From Channallabes apus (Eukaryota; Chordata; Actinopteri; Siluriformes; Clariidae), in the NCBI GenBank assembly GCA_030522415.1, contig CM060124.1, positions 24,921,454 through 24,985,453 of the forward strand: DNA of 64,000 nt, written 5' to 3'. Both the position numbers and the translations under genes were made by a program. The notes below the pieces were generated by a model, which made no database searches, was not told the origin of the DNA, and was given only the letters and a program-made list of their open reading frames with translations. Below, one piece after another: positions 63,560 to 64,000 of the stretch. How positions within the stretch are numbered: the stretch's first letter is position 1; every line of letters begins with the position of its first letter.

Positions 63560-64000
63560 TAATACAAAAAAGTCAACCTTCAAATAAGTATGTTCAGTTA
63601 TGCACTCAATATTTGGTCGGGAATCCTTTTGCAGGTTCTTTTGTCTTGTGTCTCTCAACTTTCTCTTCACAATATCCCACAGATTCTTTATGGGGTTCAG
63701 GTCAGGAGAGTTGGCAGGCCAATTGAGCACATTAATACCATGGTCAGTAAACCATTTACCAGTGGTTTTGGCACTGTGAGCATGTGCCAGGTCGTGCTGA
63801 AAAATGAAATCTTCATCTCCATAAAGCTTTTCAGCAGATGGAAGCATGAAGTGCTCCAAAATCTCCTGATAGCTAGCTGTATTGACCCTGCCCTTGATAA
63901 AACACAGTGGACCAACACCAGCAGCTGACATGGCACCCCAGACCATCACTGACTGTGGGTACTTGACACTGGACTTCAGGCATTTTGGCATTTCCCTCTC
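63560..64000 (-). pseudogene. Tc1-like transposase, partial, catalytic Glu lost
   Basis: Read leftwards from the window edge: PQSVMVWGAMSAAGVGPLCF, KLYGDEDFIFQHDLAHAHSA, VLNWPANSPDLNPIKNLWDI. The second catalytic Asp (QHD) is present. The Glu of NPIENLW is Lys (NPIKNLW), so this copy is inactive. After RDTRQK similarity jumps to the non-coding end; about 120 bp of C-terminal coding sequence known in the family appear to be missing. The N-terminal half is outside the window. Confidence 0.88.

Larger units (their letters stand above)
60098..64000 (-). mobile_element. Tc1-like element running off the right edge, twice interrupted
   Basis: Its right end (in minus orientation) is CAGGTCCTTCTCAAAAATTAG after TA (60096-60097). 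The terminal repeat continues to 60250, is cut by the IS3EU-like element and the LTR element, and resumes at 63489 with CTCATGAAAACCCAAAAT and a second TTAGCATATTTCATC. The transposase follows on the minus strand and leaves the window. The rest lies beyond 64000. Confidence 0.88.

Overview
The window reads as teleost fish intergenic or intronic DNA. No exon of an ordinary host gene was recognised. Almost everything that can be named is a transposable element, often several nested in one another, separated by AT-rich unique-looking sequence and long dinucleotide and tetranucleotide microsatellites. The mixture (many Tc1-like families, L2-clade LINEs with an esterase-type ORF1, a Penelope-like element with a GIY-YIG domain, a DIRS-like tyrosine-recombinase element, PIF/Harbinger-type MITEs, tRNA-derived SINEs of the V-SINE/AFC type, a piggyBac relic) is typical of ray-finned fish. 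An otophysan such as a catfish is a guess from repeat flavour only. Family names rest on remembered protein motifs and consensus features, not on a search.

Layout. 1-9 kb: old Tc1 relics (2.4-3.0 and 7.0-7.7 kb), L2 fragments, a 5'-truncated V-SINE with a perfect 16-bp target duplication and a tRNA-Gly-derived SINE. 9-12.3 kb: a dense microsatellite cluster, a GTCAGT-rich degenerate tract with a perfect 22-bp hairpin, and a 1.8-kb Harbinger-type element (3-bp duplication) with a foldback element inside it. 12.9-14.8 kb: an L2 LINE on the minus strand (ORF1 with zinc-ribbon-like cysteines, coiled coil and SGNH esterase blocks; start of the ORF2 endonuclease) split by a 597-bp Harbinger-type MITE. 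21.7-25.0 kb: a Penelope-like element split by a nearly intact Tc1 transposon and then by a TA-flanked MITE; it ends in a degenerate hammerhead-like motif. 25.0-29.6 kb: an old L2 copy carrying a SINE and a larger TIR element, itself carrying another L2 3' end and a MITE.

29.6-32.1, 51.2-53.2 and 55.6-57.6 kb: three copies of a 2-2.5 kb element with terminal repeat CACTCTAAAAAATGCTGGG that contains what looks like a captured cellular exon with a splice acceptor. 36.4-37.5 kb: a 96-bp inverted repeat, 98% identical between arms, around a mariner relic. 38.2-39.8 kb: a second copy of the Tc1 family, with one in-frame stop. 42.3-43.1 kb: piggyBac relic. 45.2-48.7 kb: DIRS-like element with inverted termini. 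53.3-58.6 kb: L2, MITE, Tc1, captured-exon element and SINE nested in one another. 60.1-64.0 kb: a Tc1 element running off the right end, interrupted by an integrase-type (IS3EU-like) DNA transposon with a 4-bp duplication and, 8 bp further on, by a young non-autonomous LTR retrotransposon with 339-bp LTRs and a 5-bp duplication.

The only nearly complete coding sequence is the Tc1 transposase at 22614-23621; the other genes are broken. The strongest leads are the captured-exon element, the relative insertion order readable from the target duplications, the LTR element with its repeat-rich proline ORF, the 96-bp inverted repeat and the Penelope ribozyme-like terminus.
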